From the NCBI GenBank assembly GCA_003313425.1, contig NHZP01000001.1, forward strand, positions 558,001 to 622,000: a DNA stretch of 64,000 nucleotides, read 5' to 3'. The notes beneath the pieces were generated by a model, which worked only from the letters and a program-made list of their open reading frames with translations, made no database searches and was not told the origin of the DNA. The position numbers and the translations under genes are program-made. The DNA comes from Pseudopyrenochaeta lycopersici (lineage: Eukaryota; Ascomycota; Dothideomycetes; Pleosporales; Pseudopyrenochaetaceae). Below are positions 24,454 through 37,885 of the stretch, piece by piece (position 1 is the stretch's first letter; each line of letters opens with the position of its first letter).

Positions 24454-26112
24454 ATGGCCTCCAAAATGTAGGTCTCTCTATGGAAACTTAGTGCGACAAA
24501 GATTAACGTATGCAGAGTGGTCATCGGGGATGTAAATGGCCAGTTCAAAGCTGTCTTCCAGAAACTGGGCGCTTTGCATGCGAAGAACAATTTTGCGTTT
24601 GCGGTCATTGTAGGAAATCTCTTTGCCAATAGCACAGATAATCCAGACGTGGACGCGCTTGCAGATGGCAAGATTGATGTTGCGCTTCCAGTATATTTCG
24701 CACTTGGCAGCCATCCTCTTCCACCAAAGGCCGTCGAGAAACTCGAATCATCAAACGACGAATTGTGTCACAACCTTTTCTTTCTTGGCAAAAGAACCAC
24801 CATGAAAACATCTGAAGGCATTCGAATCGTTGCTCTAGGCGGGCAGCTGGATCCCGCCATCATCGCTGGTCAGTCCAAAGACAAGTACCTGCCCTTCTAC
24901 GGCGAAACGGATGCAAAGATCTTGCGAGGAGCAACGACAGCCGATATCCTCATCACCAGCGAGTGGCCGGAAGGTATTCGCACGCGTTCCAAGGTCCACT
25001 TCGATCCCGAAGCACAGCCTTTCGCTCGCCCATGCGTCGCCGATTTGGACGTGATCCTTAAGCCTCGGTATCACTTTTCAACCTCCGGGAGCAATTACTA
25101 TGAGCGAGAACCCTTTTTTCACGCCCCAAGCGACGAAACTGACAATTTGTACCCGGTTACCCGATTCATCAGCCTAGCATCGTACGGCAACACCAACAAA
25201 CAAAAATGGATATATGCCTTCTCCCTCGAACCTTCTGCAAGTCACCCGGTCGCACCTCCCCCTGGTTCAACAGCTTCCCCTCTTACTCTCTCAGAGAGAA
25301 AGCGATCTGCACCAGAGCAACGCGAACAAACCCTTGTTTATGACGATGGAAACCATGGACGAAGATCGCACAAGCGACGCAAAGGCGAGTCTCGAGGTCC
25401 GCTGTCAGCATCAGAGTGTTTCTTTTGCCTCGCAAATGAGAACATCGCTACGCACTTGGTGACCTCAATTGGCGAGAACTCATATGTAACTACAGCTAAA
25501 GGCCCTTTGCCTACCTCGCAAACTTTCGCCAAACTTGGATTTCCATGTCACATGCTCATCATACCATTCGTGCATCAACCGACACTCGGCTCGATGGAAG
25601 AAGAAGAGCGACATGCAACGTATGCCGAGATGCAAAAATACCGTTGGTCGATGAATAACATGCTCCTGTCGGTTGCCGGAGCAGACTACGGATCCGTTAC
25701 ATGGGAAGTCAGTAAATCAAACTTGCCCCATACGCATTGGCAGTATCTCCCTGTCACAGTAGATCTCATTCGGAAGGGTTTGGTAGAGGCTGCTTTCAAA
25801 GCACTAGCAGAAAACTTGCACTGGCCAAAACTCCAAAAAGAAGATGTTGGTGATGGATTCGAAGAGACAGGCGATTTCTTCCGGATCCTAGTCTGGGATC
25901 CTACAGACAATGTAAAGAGGCACACAAGCTATATTTTGCGCTTCGACGAGAAGATCCGATTCCACAGTCAATTCGGTCGAGAAGTGTTAGCAAAGTTGTT
26001 GAGACTTGACAAAAGGATTGACTGGCGCGATTGTGGACAAACGCAGACTGAAGAAGAGCAAGATGTGGAGAAGTTCAAGGAGGCTTTCAAAGATTTCGAT
26101 TTCGCTGCATGA
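24454..26112 (+). CDS. CWF19-like / DRN1-type protein (CwfJ domains)
   Basis: A 14-nt first exon (24454-24467, M-A-S-K plus two bases), a 48-bp intron (GTAGGT...TGCAG) and exon 2 (24516-26112) give 536 residues. The join creates M-A-S-K-I-V-V-I-G-D-V-N-G-Q-F, the metallophosphatase-like N-terminus typical of CWF19L1/Drn1. G-N-L-F and G-S-H-P follow, but the metal-binding motif looks degenerate. A C-terminal CwfJ_1 region starts at C-F-F-C-L-A-N and holds the HIT-like H-T-H-W-Q, and a CwfJ_2 region finishes the protein. Relatives associate with the lariat debranching enzyme and post-splicing complexes. It is divergent from UTP20. Confidence 0.9.
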
Positions 26113-27577
26113 TACCCACCCTATATTAGCGCACACAACCAACGACACTAGACAAAGACTTTGTTAACAACAGGCTGTTGCAAGTACCTGTCATATATCA
26201 AAAATGAGGTTATCTGCACGTGAAATACACTAGGAGACAAATATGCTCCTTGCCAGGTGAGGAAGCAATCTGTCAACTCGGTCATCATTGATTTCACATC
26301 TTCTTATGAACCACAGCTGTTGGGCATTGGCCAAGTCTATCAGGTCCGACGTCGCTGCGGACATACCCCAAACGGTATATCCGTCAGAAAAGCATGGAAT
26401 GCAGCACTAATGGCTTGGAAGCTTCCGTTCTAGCCGCGCCTTAATAATGCTTATATCCGGGAAGCCAGCAACGTTTTGTTCTGTTCGCTTTCTTCTGATT
26501 CTGTACCACAATCTATGATGCCCATCATTGTATCATTTTGTGAAGGCATATAAGACACTCAAAGCGGTCTTTGCGCCGTCAGGGAACAGTTCACCATTTC
26601 TGTCTTGGCATTTCCCTTCGAGGCTAAGTTCCTTCTACATCAGGCCAAGACAATTTCTTGGCCTTGGCTGTACTCACGTGTATCACCAAGCGGGGTAATA
26701 ACCACTCACGATGCCTTGTCAGTCAGTTATGTCGTGACGTCAATTTCCCTGACGAACTGCTCCGTCCAAGCGATTTCCAAACAGCTTCTATAGCGCTTAT
26801 TGTACTCAATTCAATTTCATGTCTATTATTGCTCATCAGCGATTGGCTCCGACTTCGTTCATGGACACTACCGGAGATATTCGTTTCGAACCGTAGAAGC
26901 GTCGTAGGGTTTATTCCGAGAGTTTCATATCCTGCACCAATCACAACGACGATCAACCCCCCTTTCAAATACACCCCGCGGCCTATCACAAGCCGCGATA
27001 AGAGCACTTCCCACCGAGCACCTTTTTCCTGCGACCGTTGTAATTTCTCTAGCGGCCAGTCATCACCCCGAAACATGCAGGTAGGTCGGCTCCGGAATCT
27101 GAAGAAGGAAGTTGAACCACTCGTGGCGTTCGAAAGACACGTAAAAACGGACGATCAGGTACACATCGCTTACTTACACCGAAGAGGGTAGAAGATATGC
27201 AAAGCGCCGGCACTTGGCTGCTACCTTCACCTGCCCAATCCAGGGTGGAGAGAGCGATGGTGCGTTTGCTAGGGAGACGATACACATATGAGGGTGCTGT
27301 AGAGTTAGGACCGCGTGCTGCTTATCATTGGGTTTGGAGATATCATGGGCTATTGGCCTTGTGTAGTGGGCGCCGGCGAAGACGGAATCAAAGAACCATG
27401 AGTATATAAGAGCGGTGAGAATCTTTTTTCAACTTGAGTAAGACGGAGACATCGCGAGGCCCGCCTTCGACCTCAGCTCGGTGACAAGTAGCAACGGCTT
27501 TAGCTTGCTTCGACGACAGTTTCCGCTCGACCGTACCCATTCTTCCAGCGGATGCTTAACATACGCCACCCATCACC
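26113..27577. other. Long intergenic upstream of the secreted nuclease
   Basis: About 1.46 kb. A 177-codon plus frame at 26658 begins with a non-ATG codon, has no domain and is overlapped by an antisense frame, so I did not call it. A clear TATA element lies near the right end (separate entry). Confidence 0.45.
27403..27410 (+). promoter_or_regulatory. TATA box of the secreted nuclease gene
   Basis: TATATAAG about 170 bp upstream of the ATG at 27578 is a good TATA match in an otherwise mixed-composition promoter. It suggests regulated, possibly inducible transcription, as is common for secreted fungal enzymes. Confidence 0.5.
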
Positions 27578-28373
27578 ATGAAGTCCACAATCTTAGTCGC
27601 ACTAGCCTCAGTTGCCCTCGTGTCCGCCGCTCCAGCACCTCTCGTTGCTCGCGCGCCTCCTAACATTCCGACCACTGCTGCCGCCAAAACGCAACTCGCA
27701 GCCCTCACTGTTGCCGCACAAGGCCCACAGACTGGCTACTCTCGCGACCTGTTCCCACACTGGATCACTCCTTCTGGAACATCGTGCAATACTCGCGAGA
27801 CCGTACTCAAGCGTGACGGCACCGGGGTTGTCACTGACTCAGCGTGTGCCTCTACCTCCGGAAGCTGGTATAGCGCGTTCGATGGTGCTACCTGGACTGC
27901 GGCGAGCGACGTGGACATTGACCATCATGTACCGTTGAGTAATGCTTGGAAGGTATGTAACCTATATGCGACATTAAACGTTCAAGGCAATAGCACTAAC
28001 ATGTAACAGTCTGGAGCAGCTAGCTGGACCACAGCGCGCCGACAGGCTTTCGCAAATGATTTGACGAACCCGCAACTCATCGCTGTAACGGACAATGTCA
28101 ACCAAGCTAAAGGCGACAAGGGGCCAGAGGACTGGAAGCCGGTGAGTTCTTATAACTCATCAAGTGAGAGATCTTGAAAATTAACGTTTGACAGCCGCTA
28201 ACTAGCTACTACTGTACATATGCGAAGAGTAAGTGGTCTCTCAAGCAGATATCTTTGTTTTTGAATCGCTAACTAACTTTGCGACAGTGTGGGTAAAGGT
28301 CAAGAGTGTATACAGCTTGACAATCACGAGCGCGGAGAAGACTGCTTTGACGAGCATGCTGAACACCTGCTGA
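27578..28373 (+). CDS. Secreted HNH-family nuclease (GmrSD C-terminal/DUF1524-like)
   Basis: Four exons, 27578-27952, 28010-28141, 28195-28228 and 28288-28373, encode 208 residues. An N-terminal signal peptide (M-K-S-T-I-L-V-A-L-A, cleavage near A-A-P-A) is followed by a small globular domain. The HNH core reads D-V-D-I-D-H-H-V-P-L-S-N-A-W, with a downstream N-x3-K-G-D-K-G-P-E-D-W-K-P that completes the metal site. Cys pairs near residues 70 and 88 and the last C suggest disulfides. Fungal proteins of this type are extracellular nucleases, probably scavenging nucleic acids or acting on DNA traps; the latter is inference. Exon 3 is only 34 nt. Confidence 0.88.
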
Positions 28374-29337
28374 ACGCGAATGGCCATGGTGCATATAAAT
28401 GATATGGAGAACCTGATTTGTGTTGCATTGGTCTCAATATGATGTTTTATGAGTTCTGGATCAATATCCTATACTTCTTATGATAGTTGAATGTGTGCCA
28501 CTCACAGCCACCGTATTAGTCCATCTCCTCACTCACCTCGGATCGCATCAATACTGCGCACTCATGCTACCAACTTCCCTTTTTCGTTACAGTCTTGCAG
28601 CCCTTAACCCCAGAACCACACCTAGATGTTTACATCGGCTTATATAATCTAGTTATTCGAACGTATTTTTCCGTAGTAGCATCTCGTCAGTACTGGGATG
28701 GACACTACCCCGGTATCATCCTTGAAGAATATCTTAAACTCCCACCTATATCCTATGGATTTATTAGCTTTCCGCTATCTTAGCTTGGGAAGATTTGGGT
28801 CTGAAGCCGTGGGTAGAGGTTTTGCAGAGAATTTGTTGGCTAGCGTAACGAGGATAGCAAAAGTACTATATGTCTACTAGCATAATGATAATTGAAAAAA
28901 GAATACGAAGCACGAAAGCAATTCCATTATCGTTCAAATGACTACGACTCTAACTAATGAACTTACGGTAGCATAGCTTGGCTTTCCTGGGCCATCATTG
29001 AAATGCCGTCGATCATCTCGTTCGGTAGTGTTGGGATGTACAAATTATATCTCTTATTCTTGGCCTCTACTGAAGTATGAAATTTACAGGATGCAAGGTT
29101 ATACAAGATCCCGGCCGGTTACGAACACATTATGCGACGTCATTGCAAAGCGTAACCGTTGTGGCCTTTGGAATGGAGTTTTCAGAGAAAAGCGAGTGTT
29201 ATGTCGAGATCACAACATATCCTAAGAATCATCAAATGGCTAGAAGCCATGCTGAACGTAAAGAAATTTCGAGTTCCTGGAGCGGTTAGCGACTAAGCAT
29301 TGGTCAAGCCTCAAAACTTACCAACCTATCATTCACT
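28374..29337. other. Intergenic
   Basis: Almost 1 kb with two roughly 60-codon plus frames and no domain. It is moderately AT-rich, with no repeat recognised. Confidence 0.45.
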
Positions 29338-29780
29338 TCAATGCCTCACTCTACTAACACTTCTCCTAGTGCTCCTCTCATCCACGTAGCTGCCTCTTGG
29401 CGTCCTCACCTCCGCATCACTGACCCGCCTCCTGGAGACGCTTCTCGCTCTCGTAGTACTTCGTCTTGGCTCTTCATAATACTCAATGGCTCTTGGTTGC
29501 GATCTCCTCGCCCAATGTTAGCCTAAGTTGTTGTTTTTGCAAGGACAAAGGTCTTGAGTTTCGGATACCGAACAGAATGAATAATTAGAAATGTTTCAAT
29601 GGAAGTGAGTTTTTACCGGTACTCCACATATCTCCCCTCATCGCTGTAGCTCCCAGAACGTCGCCATTCGCGCGGGAGCCTCATAACTCCAGCCGGTGGA
29701 TGGGAAGTGTGATTTCCGCGGCGTGGTGGGGGATCAAGAACGCCAGGACCACGCGTCTCGTAGGTTCTCATGATACACAT
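29338..29780 (-). CDS. Small Arg/Ser-rich hypothetical protein
   Basis: I propose exons 29780-29617 and 29503-29338 (109 residues) joined across a 113-bp intron. The intron has donor GTAAAA, a GCTAAC branch site about 15 nt before the acceptor, and acceptor GAGGAG. The frame closes exactly (phase 2) and joins R-Y-V-E-Y-R to S-Q-P-R-A-I-E-Y-Y-E-E-P-R-R-S. The C-terminal half is rich in R-S dipeptides (S-V-S-R-R-R, R-S-V-S-R-V-R-H). A second in-frame ATG lies at 29771. I do not recognise the family. It resembles the basic Ser/Arg tails of nuclear proteins, but it could be the 3' part of a longer gene with unseen upstream exons. Confidence 0.4.
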
Positions 29781-30273
29781 GCTGCTGATTTCCGTATGCT
29801 TCCTGTTTTGTGATTCGTGTGACGTTGCGGAAGTGGGACATGCGACGATTGTACTGCGAACAACGGGACTGAATGTTTCTTCGAAAAAGGCGGGCGATTA
29901 GAATATGAAGCACATTTCGAAAATATTGAGTTGGAGATTCAATGGTACTATGTGCAGATCGTTTGCCATGTACGTTGGGTTAATATGTGCCTTGCACTTG
30001 CGCTCGAGAGAGCTGATGACGTATGCCAAGCACCATCAAGTTTGTTCCAAGGCTGTACTGCAAATGTTCTGTCGGTCATTGCCATGGAAGCTGGGTTTCG
30101 AAGTACACATTTTCAAAAAGCAAGCGCTAAGGTCATGCCGTGCAAAGCGAGCAGAGGTCCGACAAACATTCCAACCATCTCATTTGCAGCAAGCGGGAAA
30201 GACAAGATTGAACGCCGCATCTATTTTTATTATGCAAAGACAATGGTAGTGCTACATAATGTACAATGTCTAC
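29781..30273. other. Intergenic
   Basis: Two overlapping plus frames (about 114 and 132 codons) span this region. They are mutually exclusive, have no domain and run into the AIM24 3' end antisense, so I treat the region as noncoding. Confidence 0.4.
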
Positions 30274-31682
30274 TTATATTGGTGCCTTGTCAAACTCAGC
30301 CTTTCCGTTCGTTACCGTGGCATATCTGAGTGTAGCGGATGCATCTGTCGAAGCTATTTGGGCTCTTGAACCAGCTCCGATCTCCTTGATCTCTTCTCTA
30401 ATCTTGCGCGTCACAGCGTCTTGAACAACGCCTGGTGGACTTTCGGCGATTTCATTGACATCCTTCAATGTCAGGACATCGCTGATGCGCGAGGCACGAG
30501 ACTGAAGAAGCATTGTCGTTGGGCCTTCGAAGCGCAGAAATAGCTGCAGTGAGGGTCAGCATGGGAAAAAGATATGTATCTGAACAGACACGCACGCGGT
30601 CGCCCCAGATTGTCCGTCGCATCCAGGTCTTAAGTGTGTGATATGTGGTTGCAAGGCCCCGCCATGTTGCTGTCTCACCCATGACTCGAAAAAACTTGAC
30701 GTTCTGTGCTAATGATCCAAAGCCGAGATCAGGGACCTGGAAGCGGAGATTTGAAGATTTGAATCGGAAGGGCAGCGGTGGTGTTGAGGAGGCCGTGTAT
30801 GCTACGATGTTGCTGTTCGTGTTAGTCCTTGAACTGGGCCGACTGGGTATGTGACACACCTGGGGTGGGCAATGTAGCTCTCTCCCGCCTTGATTTGCAC
30901 CTGGTATATCTGGCCACTCCCAGCAAGCGCTAGCAGTCCTCGGCCGGTGATGTATGTGTTCCCCCAGTGCGCAATGCCCAGCTTGACATTGTACTGCGGT
31001 CGCAGACTCAGCGTATGGCCGGTCCAGGCAAGCAGTGCCTGCCTCTGAGCAACGATCCAGTCCTGGCGGCCATCGAGGTTGACGGAGACTATGCTTGATA
31101 TGGGTGCTTTTGTGGAGACAAGAGCTGTGACAGGGCTTGTCGAGGAGACTTTCTGGTAGAGGAAGGGAATGCCAACGGGGGCGCGGCGGAAGGGCTCGAG
31201 GAAGGAGAGGGTGGAGATTGTATTTTCTGGCTTTCCGCTGAGCGAGACCAAGGTGCCGCGACGGGTGTACAGCGTCTGCGAGGCAGAGAGGGAGACGGAG
31301 AGGAGGGAGAAGGGAGTGCCGATGACCTCGAAGCGGGCATCTGGTGACTGGGTTAGCTTGCGCCTTGGTCATGTGCATGCGAAGCATTACCTGGAGAAGC
31401 AGCTGGGACCGCCGCCGCGTCAACATTGCTCTGCGGCTCCAGCGCCGGCTTAGTCGACGAAGCGGTCGCCGTCATGTTGAAGCATCGCGCCGCAATGGGC
31501 GTCTGCCGCGCGGCCGCAGCCGCAGGCGCTGTGCAGCGCGCGAGGCTCTTCTTCCAGGGCGAGGCAGCCGGACGCAGCATGGCGGTGCCTGTCAATTGGC
31601 GCACCTTGTTTGGGGGAGGAGCGGTTAGTAGAGCTGGCCCGGCGTTGACGCAAACACGGACAGCCTTACGGCGAGCAAACAC
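30274..31682 (-). CDS. AIM24: Mitochondrial biogenesis protein AIM24
   Basis: Four exons, 31682-31391, 31340-30860, 30812-30596 and 30543-30274, encode 419 residues; introns are 50, 47 and 52 bp. The N-terminus ([10 protein letters not shown]) is Arg-rich with few acids, as in a mitochondrial presequence. The body carries the AIM24 jelly-roll signature: [28 protein letters not shown] and [13 protein letters not shown]24 is an inner-membrane protein that helps maintain MICOS and respiratory-chain integrity in yeast. It shares a 166-bp divergent promoter with the mitochondrial transporter ATM1. Confidence 0.9.
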
Positions 31683-31848
31683 GACAAACAGGCGGGATGG
31701 CGTTTGCAGGCCCGCAAATCACCCATTCCCGCGCGCATTGCACAATCCCGCTCGCATCTCCTAGACGTCCCCTGCCTGCCATTGGGGCTCGTCGAAGCTT
31801 CATCCGCGACGCTTGAAGCTGCAAGCGCTCGAACATGTGACGTTCGCC

Positions 31849-34112
31849 ATGCTGCTGCCACTGCTTGCCCGCGCCGCCAGTCGGCCGGGCCTTCGAGCTC
31901 CCAGCGTGAGCTGGCGCCCAGCACGCGTCTTCACCTCCTCCCCGCTGCACAGAAAAGACGTGCATGGCCAGCGGCCGACTACCGGCTCCCAGGCCGCCCT
32001 CGAGGAGACACCGGCCGCCAAAGCGAAGCTTGCGAAGCCGGACCCGCTGCTCCAGGAGCAGACCTTGACCAACAAGCAGCAGCGCAAGGCCGACTGGGCC
32101 ATCATGAAGGAAATGTCGCAATACCTATGGCCCAAGAACAACCTGGGCACAAGATTCAGGGTTGGGTTGAGCGTCGGCTTGCTGGTGGGCGCCAAGCTAC
32201 TCAACGTGCAGGTGCCCTTCTACTTCAAGACCATTGTCGACTCGATGAACATAGACTTTGCCGCAGTAGGCGGTACCGTGTCTACCGTCGCAGGCTCAAT
32301 GATTGTTGCATGTAAGCTGTGCCCAAAGTATACACACTGTTCTTCGAATCATCGTGACTGAGACTGCACAACTAGACGGCCTGACTCGCATCGGTGCGAC
32401 CGTTTCCCAAGAGCTTCGAAATGCCGTCTTTGCGAGCGTGGCGCAGAAAGCCATCAGGAAGGTGGCATGCAGCGTTTACGAGCATCTACTAAAGCTAGAC
32501 TTGAGCTTCCATCTTTCGAGACAGACAGGGGGCTTGACCAGAGCTATTGACCGAGGAACCAAGGGCATCAGCTTTCTACTGACGTCAATGGTCTTCCATA
32601 TTGTTCCTACAGCACTTGAGATCTCGCTCGTCTGCGGCATTCTGGTAAGCGTCATCCAACTCTGACGGCTGTGCCTTGCTGACCATGTCAAGACATACCA
32701 ATACGGCTGGCAATTCGCCGCCATCACGGGTATAACCATGACGGCCTACTCCGCATTCACTATTTTGACCACCTCGTGGCGGACCAAGTTCCGGAAGCAG
32801 GCGAATGCGGCTGACAACAAGGCCGCTACCGTAGCCGTAGACTCTATGATTAATTACGAGGCTGTCAAAGTACGTCTCTTCAGCTCGCTGTTCCCTTCAT
32901 GATGCTCATACTATCTTAGTACTTCAACAACGAAAACTATGAGGTCGGCCGTTACGATAAAGCTCTGCAATCCTACGAAAAGGCCTCGATCAAAGTCGCC
33001 ACCTCCCTTGCCTTTCTCAACTCTGGTCAAAACATCATCTTCTCTTCCGCTTTGACCGCCATGATGTATCTCGCTGCCAATGGTGTCGCAACCGGCCAGT
33101 TGACTGTTGGCGATCTTGTCATGGTGAACCAGCTGGTCTTCCAACTGTCTGTACCTTTGAATTTCCTGGGTTCCATGTACCGCGAGCTCAGACAGAGTCT
33201 ATTAGACATGGAGACGCTCTTCAACTTACAAAAAGTCAATGTACAGGTCAAGGACAAGCCGGATGCGAAATCACTTGTCTTGACCAAAGGGGAGATCAAG
33301 TTTGAAAATGTGTCCTTCGGGTACCGGCCTGACAGACCTATTATCAAGAACCTCAACCTCACCATACCTGCCGGCAAGAAGGTCGCCATTGTCGGCCCCA
33401 GCGGCTGCGGAAAGTCTACAATCCTCCGCCTGCTTTTCCGGTACTACGATGCTCAGCAAGGCCGCATACTAGTCGATGGTCAAGACATACGAGACGTATC
33501 TCTAGATAGCCTGCGGAGAGCCATTGGCGTTGTACCCCAGGACACGCCGCTGTTCAATAACACCATTCAACACAACATTCACTATGGGAATCTAAAAGCG
33601 ACACAGGAGCAAGTCCAGGAAGCAGCCAAAAGAGCGCATATCCATGAGACCATTAGCCGGTTCCCAGACGGATACGATACAATGGTCGGTGAGCGGGGTA
33701 TGATGATATCGGGTGGTGAGAAGCAGCGATTGGCAGTGGCAAGACTCATTTTGAAAGATCCGCCATTGCTGTTCTTCGATGAAGCTGTACGTTTTCTCCT
33801 AGTCTACAACCTCATTGTTTCTAACAACGCTTGTAGACATCCGCTCTAGATACCCACACTGAGCAAGCTTTGCTTTCCCACATTAACTCACTCGTCAAGG
33901 AAAAGAAGCGAACTTCTATATTTGTCGCGCACCGGCTCCGCACCATTTACGATTCTGATGTCATTATTGTCTTGAAAGAAGGATACGTTGCCGAGAGCGG
34001 GACGCATCAGCAACTAGTTGATCGTGCAGGGCTATATAGCGAGCTTTGGAGCGCACAGGAAACCATGTTTGCAGATGAGACTCCAAAGCATGAGGAACAA
34101 AGTAAGCCGTGA
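31849..34112 (+). CDS. ATM1: Mitochondrial ABC transporter ATM1 (ABCB7 type)
   Basis: Five exons, 31849-32311, 32376-32644, 32693-32869, 32920-33786 and 33837-34112, encode 683 residues. A basic presequence ([13 protein letters not shown]) precedes one six-helix membrane domain and one nucleotide-binding domain, a half-transporter that works as a homodimer. Visible motifs are Walker [10 protein letters not shown], signature I-S-G-G-E-K-Q-R, Walker B L-L-F-F-D-E-A, D-loop S-A-L-D and the H-loop V-A-H-R-L. The last intron falls between Walker B and the D-loop. ATM1 exports a glutathione-linked sulfur compound for cytosolic Fe-S protein assembly. It converges with the peroxiredoxin-like gene. 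Confidence 0.95.
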
Positions 34113-34261
34113 GCTGCTTGAACAAAGAATGTTGTTGCAACGCCTTTGACATCACTACACCAAGACAGCTGCTATGGGAAAAGGCGTTCAATAGCTCACA
34201 GTAGATGTAATCGCACAAACAAACTTAACTACTCATCCTGGCCGATTTTGTACTGTCAGGC

Positions 34262-34913
34262 TTATTCCACTCCCCCTTTTAGCACTGCATCAACCCCTTC
34301 TCTAAAATCTGGTATATCATCCGCCCGCGCATCCTTCTTACTCCATCTCACCACGCCCTGTCCGTCCACTCCAAAGCTACCAGCCGTCTGCCACCTGCTC
34401 CCACTCTCTGTATCTCTTAGTTTGATTCCATCCTCTTTTTCCAACGTCCCTACACTCGGAATGCTACCCAGGACATGCCAGAAACTCGATATGCCCAGGC
34501 CCCATGCAGCGTATGCTTCACGCTCGGCGTCGATGACGATTTCCAGGTTGGTGAGCGTGTTTTTGGAGGGCTCTGGGAGGGCGGCAAGCCAGCGATCAGT
34601 CGAGGCGCGGTCGCTGTGGGACACGGCTATAAAGTGAACATTTGGGTGGGAGGAGGCCATGTCACGAAGGTTGAGGAAGTTCTTCTCAGCGACTCGAGCA
34701 ATCGTTAATCATTGCGGGGTGAGGATGGTCTTTGATTGTGCACGTACAAGGACATCCACAATGCCTGAGAAAGGCGACAACTGTCGGCTTAGCATCTTGC
34801 GCAGGAATGCTGAGCTTTGCCGTCAAAGGCGCCTTCTGACCGACCACGGGAGTTTCGGCCGTCTTCACATAAGATGGCGACAGCCATGACCAGAATTCAG
34901 ACGATCGCGTCAT
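34262..34913 (-). CDS. AhpC/TSA-like thioredoxin-fold protein (peroxiredoxin-like)
   Basis: Exons 34913-34748 and 34692-34262 encode 198 residues; the 55-bp intron (GTACGT...CGAG) splits a phenylalanine codon and creates R-H-C-G-C-P-F-A-E-K-N-F. That C-x-C-P motif, after a beta strand (T-V-V-A-F-L), is the redox site of the PRXL2/AhpC-TSA-like fungal proteins. Downstream H-F-I-A-V-S-H-S-D and L-E-I-V-I-D-A-E are further thioredoxin-fold strands. No signal or membrane segment is evident. A thiol antioxidant role is inferred from the family; the reductant and substrate are unknown. Confidence 0.82.
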
Positions 34914-35436
34914 TGTGACCTAGAAAGCCTGTGGGTGGGGAATTGGACGGATATACTGTTGCGCAACATTTGATAAGCATGCTGGATGGTGACACGAGTC
35001 GGCTTTGTATTCAACGCAATGGATCATGGTCGTGGTAGCGAATGCACCGAGGGCGTCATATGCGGGGGCACGCATCGGATCCCGAACCCTTCAGGCGCGC
35101 TAACATATGCGTATCGATGCCTTTATGTAGCCAGGCAAGTTAGTCCAAGGTGTGTTAAAACTATAACAAAGGCGACGCGTCGATAAGCAAATCGCAGGTT
35201 GCATGGCAGGACACAGGTTTGAAGTGTGAATCATTTGATTCCGTCAATATCGTCAGTGCCCTTCACTGATTAGTGGATATACTACATGCTCAGCACCGCT
35301 CGTGTGCACCCATAAAAACCCGAGTTGAAGACCGTGAACCATGATACCCAGAAACGCCTAAGGAAGCCCACCCCCAAGAAGCCATCACCATCCCGAAGAT
35401 GTTGTCATGTCGAGGAGGTGTGAAGAAGTGCACCAC
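34914..35436. other. Intergenic between peroxiredoxin-like gene and H3
   Basis: About 520 bp with one roughly 66-codon plus frame and no domain. It contains the peroxiredoxin-like promoter and the H3 3' region. Nothing further is recognised. Confidence 0.45.
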
Positions 35437-36026
<590 letters not shown>

Positions 36027-36540
36027 TGCAGGAGATGGTGTTGATGGTAGAGATGCGGGTGGCTTGTTGTGTGATGGTGGATGTGGTGGAAAGTGGAGCT
36101 GTGTGGTGGATGAGAGTCGGAGGAGGGTGGGCGGGGGCTGCTTATAAGGTATTGGGGGGCGGCGGGAGCCTGGAAAATCAATCGAAAGAGCGCGTCGAAA
36201 TCAGCAGGAACATCAAAGTGATTTTTGCTAGCAACAACGGGCACCAACGTCAAACTCGCAAGTGAGGGAGATGGCTGTCATTGGCTCGCTTGGCTTGCCG
36301 CCGAAACAGGAAGTGGCACGGTTGTTGATCTGGGAAGCGCGCCCGTGCGCCGGTTTGATCTGGCAGGGCGGTGTGTGATCCAGCGACGGGTGTGCACGCG
36401 CCGCCTCGCCTCATAAACACCTACCGCCCCAGCTCCCAGTATCCCATCACCAGCCAGCATCTCCACGCTTCAGCCTCAATCCCAACCACGCTCAACACTA
36501 TCCAACCCTCACTAAACACACTCCCCCCACACCCATCAAC
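36027..36540. promoter_or_regulatory. Divergent H3-H4 promoter
   Basis: A 514-bp shared upstream region. On the H3 side, TTATAAG at 36142-36148 (read as CTTATAA on minus) lies about 116 bp from the H3 ATG, next to a minus-strand CCAAT at 36155-36151. A second minus-strand CCAAT sits at 36284-36280. On the H4 side, a CT-rich leader with many CCAxC and ACACTC phrases precedes the ATG. These are typical histone-promoter elements; function is inferred. Confidence 0.55.
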
Positions 36541-36984
<444 letters not shown>

Positions 36985-37885
36985 GCGCATTTCTTCACGG
37001 TTTTCATGTTACGACTTCTGCCGGCTTCATCGGTTCACGGTCGGTTTCGGTGCTTGGTGGGATGGTCATGGCCTTGTATAGTAGGCTCGGAGTTTACGGT
37101 TATATCAGTCGGATCTGATTTTTCATGGAATGATACCATAATTATTCGTACTCATGCCTTTCGTGTGTGCTTGCTCGTTTCTCTGGTAGTCATCTTGTCA
37201 TGGGTGTGGTGGTCGCGACTTTGTTATCATACCGCCTGTTGATATCAATGTCAAGTGAGGTGCTCGCTTGGTCTTGGCGCAACCTTGCACCTGAAGGTCC
37301 GCAAATGCGCCCAAGAAAACATATTCGTAAACGTCGGTAGCAGTATGACTCTTCAATTATGTCACCTGCTGGGTTGAGCATGACTCATAACTGCCGCTCT
37401 CATTGCGCTAGAAACTGCTGGTTTTTGGTGTGGGTGTTTCACTGTGCTTATGTGACCGTTCGCCCATATCCTGGGGCGCAGTTCTTCATGTACACCAATT
37501 AATGTAATAGGGAGTGCTCTGGATCCATCCAGCCTATGACTGGTCTTTTGCGTATCAAATCTCGGGTTCGATGTGGCTTGAATCCTTTGTTGCAATACTG
37601 TCTCACCCGCTTCCGGCAAGTGCCTGATGATCTTTGCTGCAACCGCAGAGGTCTCCAGAACATCACGCTGAACAAACTTTGTTGCCTTATCTGCTGCTCT
37701 CTTGCCTTCTGCATATTTTCTTACGTTGTCGGTTTCCGCTCGGCCGCTGCATTTCCGGATCCATCGTCTCTCTGACGTATCCACACCCCTCCATGGCCGG
37801 ATCACCGAAGAGGCCAGTACAAAATGATCTTACATCTCCAGCACCGCTACCTAAAACCCTCTCCAGACGCATCTCCGGCGTGACC
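36985..37885. other. Intergenic H4/HAD
   Basis: About 900 bp with short frames on both strands, including an approximately 147-codon minus frame at 37805-37362 with no domain. The last 93 bases could be coding if the HAD protein starts at its upstream in-frame ATG. Confidence 0.4.

Noticed and set aside
26658..27191. 177-codon plus-strand frame
   Set aside because: It starts at TTG, has no domain, and an overlapping antisense frame is equally open.
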